Shown here: positions 59,648 through 64,000 of the stretch, piece after piece | Layout of the letters: each line of letters begins with the position of its first letter | How positions within the stretch are numbered: the first letter of the stretch is position 1 | Assembly (NCBI GenBank): GCA_037954015.1 | Contig: CM075693.1 | Coordinates: 46,031,206 to 46,095,205, forward strand | DNA from: Psophocarpus tetragonolobus | Taxonomy: Eukaryota; Streptophyta; Magnoliopsida; Fabales; Fabaceae | Length of the DNA: 64,000 nt | Direction of reading: 5' to 3' | Notes under the pieces: generated by a model | Database searches by the model: none | What the model was told of the DNA's origin: nothing | The model's input: the letters and a program-made list of their open reading frames with translations, nothing else | Translations under genes and position numbers: made by a program

Positions 59648-59873
59648 TATCGGAATACTAACTCAGTACTTTATCTCTTTAGATTTGTTATCTTTAAACT
59701 TGTTATCTTTTCAATTATTATTTTTATCAATTTATTATTATATAGTTTTTTATTATATTGATACTAATAATTATCAGTTTGTATTCGGCACCTAAATAAG
59801 TAAAACATGTATGCACTCTAATTAATGAGTGAAATAATAACAATTATCTTTGTTACTATATCACTATTCTATA
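59648..59873 (+). repeat. 3' LTR of Copia-D
   Basis: 226 bp, matching 54808-55067. The terminal bases are TA...TA instead of TG...CA, consistent with mutation after insertion. Confidence 0.87.
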
Positions 59874-59878
59874 GATTT

Positions 59879-60317
59879 TACTTTAGCATCTAAATGATGT
59901 TTTTTCTTAATTTTATATTTTTAAAATAAATTCTATTCAATAATAAAAAATGAGTAAACTCTGTATATTTTTTTCAAAGAGCGTGGAGGATTGGTGCTTT
60001 CAAATTCTTAATTCTTGTTGAATGAGTCTTTGTTTCGTCCGGTTATGGTCCCTGTGGCTAGGAGTTAAAAAAATAAAAAATAATGGTTACAGTCCGCAAA
60101 AAGAGTGCGCTACCAGGCATTTTTAGGCGTGTTGTAATTTATACCCGTTTCCTTCTCCCTCCTAAATTTAGGCATTGGAACAAACGACTTTGAAATCGTG
60201 TTGTTGTTGTTATGTTTGTTTCAAAATTAATGTTATTTTTTTCTTTCCTGCTGGATCAAAAGATAAAGCACCATCTTGCTTGTTTCCTTTGTGTTCTGCA
60301 TCCCATTGTGCTAGAAA
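59879..60317 (+). promoter_or_regulatory. Upstream region of SRF
   Basis: 439 bp between Copia-D and the SRF ATG. It is pyrimidine-rich in its last 150 bp, consistent with a 5' untranslated leader. No unambiguous TATA box was assigned. Confidence 0.4.
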
Positions 60318-63300
60318 ATGCACCACAACCTTAACCTTGCAAGGTTGTGGATTGCTTTGCTTGCGGTCTCAACCACCCTAGTTCATTGCAAAACTGCCTC
60401 CCAAGATGGTATCCAAAAACTTTATGATTACATTCATTGTATTCAAATTCTTATGCTTAATTAACGATGAAACAACTTTTACAGTTTCATCCCTCAATGT
60501 CATGTACACCAGCTTAAATTCCCCTTCAAAGCTCAGTGGCTGGAAATCAAGTGGAGGTGATCCTTGTGGTGACTCCTGGGAAGGAATCAAATGCTCAGGC
60601 TCTTCTGTCACAGAAATGTAATATTCATGTAAATTCATCAACTGATGGTTCCATGGAGTTGACACATTCTAACTATGTTTACTTTCACCAGAAATTTATC
60701 TGACCTGGGACTCACCGGATCAATGGGCTACCAGTTGTCCAGTTTAAAATCAGTTACCTACTTGTGAGGCCCAGATCTTCAAATACACATTTTCTTTTCT
60801 TTTAATAATAAGAGAACATCACTTGAATGCCATGCATTAATTTTTCATAGTACAGTGATTTGAGCAACAACAATCTCAAGGGTGATATACCATATCAACT
60901 TCCTCCAAATGCTCGTTATATGTAAGTCAGCTCGGTAACAATCACTTGCATAAAATGGTACCAATTATATAATATTACCACCTCATTACTCCATAAATAT
61001 AACACTTTTGGCTGCAAGTTAAGTCTTAGAATGACTGGTATCAGAACCAACATGACCAAGTGATTAGGAGTTGGATTCTTTCCATCCCATTCTTCTAATT
61101 ATATTATTATAACCACAAGATATGGTGACCAAGTGATTGGTATCAGAAGATATGGTGACTGGTATCAGAACCACAAGATGTGGTGACTGGATCCTTACCA
61201 TCCCATTCTTCTAATTATATTGTTATAACCAAAAGATATGGTGACTGGTATCAGAACCAACATGACCAAGTGATTAGGAGTTGGATCCTTACCATCCCAT
61301 TCTTCTAATTATATTATTATAACCACAAGGTATGGCGAGCTTCAAGCCCTAAGATTTTCATGTCATAGTATGTGTTGAAGATATAAAGTTTATTCATGGG
61401 TTTACACCTAATACCATAATTGCATACGCTATTAGAGCAATTGGTTCTTAGTAGTAAGTTCCCGTATATTGTTCTCGTTTAAGCATTATTGATCGAGCAT
61501 TTTTCACCTTAACATGATTACATAGGTTTGGGATTTCCATCATGCTAAGATATTAGTTACTACCATGTTTAAGTTTCCAAAGTTTGAATATCTGTTCTAT
61601 ATTATTACTAAAAAATAGAAACTGTTTCCTAACATTCTTAGTCAAGATGATTAGATTCATTATTTTAAAGGAAGGTCAAGAATTTAACCTGTTCAGAATT
61701 TTTCTTCTTGAAACCTGCATTATATTGGAGCCGTGTGTTTGTAATTAGTAATTCTGTTATCTGGTCGTGCAGAGATCTTTCTAGGAACGAATTCTCGGGA
61801 AGTATACCTTATTCCTTTTCTCAGATGGGTGATCTCAACCAACTGTAAGCAAAGTGCCTTTGTATTTTTATTAATAATTTTTTTTGGGATTTTCCTTTAT
61901 TTCTCAACATGTTATGCATGTAGAAATCTTGCACATAATCATCTCAAAAACCAGTTGGGAGATATGTTTGGGAAGCTCAGTAAACTCAAACAACTGTAAG
62001 TTTGAACATGCAGCAATGTTTCTAATGTCAAGATCTTTACTTTCATGCTATTGCTGATTTTGGAATTTAACTGGAGTGAAGGTAGAAGCTATTATTAAGA
62101 ACCCACTTCCAGATGTGTATAATAATTTTGCTAGATGTAAACGACTAAGTGTGAACTCATGCATTGATGCTTGGGAGACAATTAATGTGTACTTTGTGAT
62201 TGTTCTGTAATGGAAACTCCACTTTTTCATTATTTTTTCACTTGAATCCACTGTTGTTGAGCTTTCGATCATTTTTTTCCTCGGTGCTGATGCAATAAGT
62301 CACTTAAAGAAAAGGTTCTGTGCCCCTTATACAGATATACAATACATGCTATGTTTCATATATAACTGCTTTCACTTTATATTATATTAATGAAAATGGT
62401 GCTTCTTTGTTTGCATTTGGAGCTAAAATAATTTAAGACTTTCCACTTCTTATTTGACTTCTTACTTATGATTATCAGGCTTCTTATCTGGCTTCTTACT
62501 TAGTATATGATTATCAGGTTTCTTCAAATACGAAAATTTTATTAACTGTATATATCATTGAATAACATGGAGAAATGTATCTTGAAATATGAAAATTTTA
62601 TTAACTATATTATCATTGAATAACATGTAGAGATGTATCATTCAATTCACTATCAGGAGACCTACCTCAGAGTCTCAAATCGCTAAAAAACCTCAAAAAG
62701 TTGTAAGAACCAAATCACTATCCCCATCAGAGAATAATACATACACACATGTTCACTGTAAACTTATGTTTGTCCATATACAGGCACCTGCAAAACAACC
62801 AATTCACTGGTTCAGTGGATCTCCTTGCCAGCCTTCCACTTGAAGATCTGTAAGTTCATGTTTGCCCACCTTGGAAAGATTTTACATCCCCTTTATAAAT
62901 TTTTCAAGTATCTTCATATATTTATTCGCTCTTTTGATTTGCAGTCCAGTAATGACACCTAAATATATTTCTAGAATAATCTAAATATGCATATATTTAT
63001 TATATCTCATTTATATATGACTATGCGGTCATTTCTTTGTTCCATTATATGCAAAGAACCATAGCAACAGCTTTCATTTTGAGGAGTAAAATGTCAACGT
63101 TGTCTGGTCAATTTATGAATCACTTTGGATTAATAGTAAGGCAAAGATATTTTACTTAATAATAAGTCATTTTTTTAGTTTCCAAGACATGAAGTAGTAG
63201 TGAAATCTATAGAAGGAATGACTGGTAATACTGAAATCCCACAATGAATAGGATTTGCTCTTAGGAGAGAAATATTAAATAGTAATAGATTAACTGAATT

Positions 63301-63763
63301 ACTATTTTAATTTTAACAGGAATGTTGAAAACAACAAATTTACTGGTTGGGTTCCCGAGGAGTTAAAGGATATAAATAATTTGCAGTAAGTATTTTTTAA
63401 CAGTCATTTAATGAAGGATGCAACTTAGGTTATTTCTCTAACTTTGTTGTTAATTCGTAAGAACCGGAGGAAACTCTTGGTCAAGTGGACCAGCACCTCC
63501 TCCTCCTCCTGGTACCCCCCCTATCAAGCATTCCCAGAAAAAGAATGATAAATCTGTTATTAGTGGAGTAGCTATAGCAGGCATAGCTTTTGGCGTACTA
63601 GCAGTAATTGTAATTGCTGTTGCTCTTTCTAAAAGAAGGGCATCGACAACTTCTTCACATTTTATTGATGAAGAGAGGCGTAGCCAGCATAGATCTTTTA
63701 CTTCCCTTGCATCTCAGGATTTATCAAAAGATTCGGGTGCTGATGTCAGCAAAGACTACAGAG
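60318..63763 (+). CDS. SRF: STRUBBELIG-RECEPTOR FAMILY leucine-rich-repeat receptor kinase, 5' part (continues past window)
   Basis: Exons: 60318-60408, 60485-60617, 60692-60763, 60856-60921, 61773-61844, 61924-61995, 62631-62702, 62784-62849, 63320-63385, 63462-63763; 337 residues so far, all joins in frame. A signal peptide covers about 1-24 (LWIALLAVSTTLVHC). The N-terminal cap has the paired-Cys motif GGDPCGDSWEGIKC. Leucine-rich repeats follow, mostly one per 66- or 72-bp exon (LDVSFNSLSGDLPQSLKSL, LHLQNNQFTGSVDLL, FTGWVPEEL). Then come a Pro-rich linker (PAPPPPPGTPP) and a membrane helix at about 268-292, followed by KRR as stop-transfer. The intracellular kinase lies outside the window. 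SRF proteins act in tissue morphogenesis and other signalling, and several are thought to be atypical kinases; activity cannot be judged here. Subfamily not assigned. Confidence 0.93.
61031..61330 (+). repeat. Minisatellite in SRF intron 4
   Basis: About three imperfect copies of a unit holding TGACTGGTATCAGAACCA, GTGATTAGGAGTTGGAT, ACCATCCCATTCTTCTAATT and TATAACCACAAGATATGG. TGGTATCAGAACC resembles the initiator-tRNA primer-binding motif of LTR elements. Confidence 0.8.
62532..62640 (+). repeat. Tandem duplication across the SRF exon-7 splice acceptor
   Basis: 62532-62581 and 62591-62640 are near-identical (GAAAATTTTATTAACT..., ATCATTGAATAACATG...). The second copy holds the acceptor ATGTAG used for exon 7; the first reads ATGGAG. 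Confidence 0.85.
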
Positions 63764-64000
63764 GTGGTCTTTTTCTAATTGTAATTGCCATACTTTCTGT
63801 TGTTCATGACTTGCTGTGATCTGTTAAAAAATATGATTTAATATGAATTGATTATATATAAATAGGAAATAGAGTAGAGATTTATCGTTGTTCATGACTT
63901 TTTGTTGTACACATGCTTATAAATACGTCATTAATATGTGTGACCTAATATACATAATTCATGAATTCTCTGTATTCTATATGGAATCAGAGTCTAAATT

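Larger units (their letters stand above)
54808..59873 (+). mobile_element. Ty1/copia LTR retrotransposon (Copia-D) upstream of SRF
   Basis: LTRs 54808-55067 and 59648-59873 are flanked by a perfect GATTT duplication (54803-54807, 59874-59878). A degraded primer-binding site TGATATCAGATTAAAGCC follows the left LTR, and TTGTGGGGACA (polypurine tract) precedes the right. The domain order gag, protease, integrase, RT, RNase H is copia-type. The frame is broken by many stops. A 541-bp insertion sits at 57086-57626. The right LTR end lies 445 bp before the SRF start codon. Confidence 0.93.

Noticed and set aside
60378..60665. 95-codon ORF on the minus strand
   Set aside because: It is antisense to SRF exons 1-2 and has no family match; a shadow ORF.
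61031..61330. CRISPR-like array
   Set aside because: Repeats are long, imperfect, unspaced by unique spacers, and lie in a plant intron.
1..64000. tRNA, rRNA or microRNA genes
   Set aside because: No convincing cloverleaf, rRNA segment or known miRNA precursor was recognised by eye; a tRNAscan and miRNA search would be needed to exclude them.

Overview
The window is plant nuclear DNA: AT-rich, with GT-AG introns and many nested retrotransposons and transposons. The three host genes have plant-specific architectures (an ECT-type YTH protein, a plant START protein with N- and C-terminal membrane segments, and a STRUBBELIG-family receptor kinase). A legume, probably soybean or a relative, is my inference from the gene sequences and repeat style. 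No organelle, bacterial or CRISPR feature was seen.

All three host genes are on the + strand. (1) An m6A-reader gene of the ECT/YTH family runs from the left edge to 16505. It has seven exons visible and a fourth intron of 11.65 kb. (2) A START-domain lipid-transfer gene runs from 27062 to 40934, with six exons encoding 376 residues. Its introns 1, 3, 4 and 5 are filled with transposon debris. (3) The 5' part of a STRUBBELIG-RECEPTOR FAMILY (SRF) leucine-rich-repeat kinase gene starts at 60318 and runs off the right edge before its kinase domain. All exon joins keep frame and conserve family motifs, so the genes look intact despite the intronic load.

The rest is mobile DNA. Elements delimited with target-site duplications (TSDs) are: an antisense Ty1/copia element in ECT intron 4 (1801-6799, TSD ATAGA); a small non-coding LTR element nested in a second copia element (8275-9321, TSD CCTCC); a related one in ECT intron 6 (14753-15792, TSD CTTCT); two Mutator-like elements with 9-bp TSDs (21193-21694 and 38910-40496); a Stowaway-type MITE (33694-33980); a 1.5-kb solo LTR inside a copia gag (48192-49696); and a copia element next to the SRF promoter (54808-59873, TSD GATTT) carrying its own 541-bp insertion. 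Less well bounded are Ty3/gypsy LTR and gag remnants, a LINE fragment, several inverted-repeat elements and AT-rich microsatellites.

The three genes share no visible pathway: one reads mRNA methylation, one is a membrane-anchored lipid-transfer-like protein, one a receptor kinase. What unites the window is its structure, with genes tolerating very large transposon-filled introns. I found no convincing new multi-gene system. The best leads are an in-frame stop with a poly(A) signal at the start of the transposon-filled ECT intron, a near-palindromic Mutator-like element inside the START transcript, an inverted-repeat element carrying an unrecognised 151-codon ORF, and a tandem duplication across a splice acceptor in SRF.
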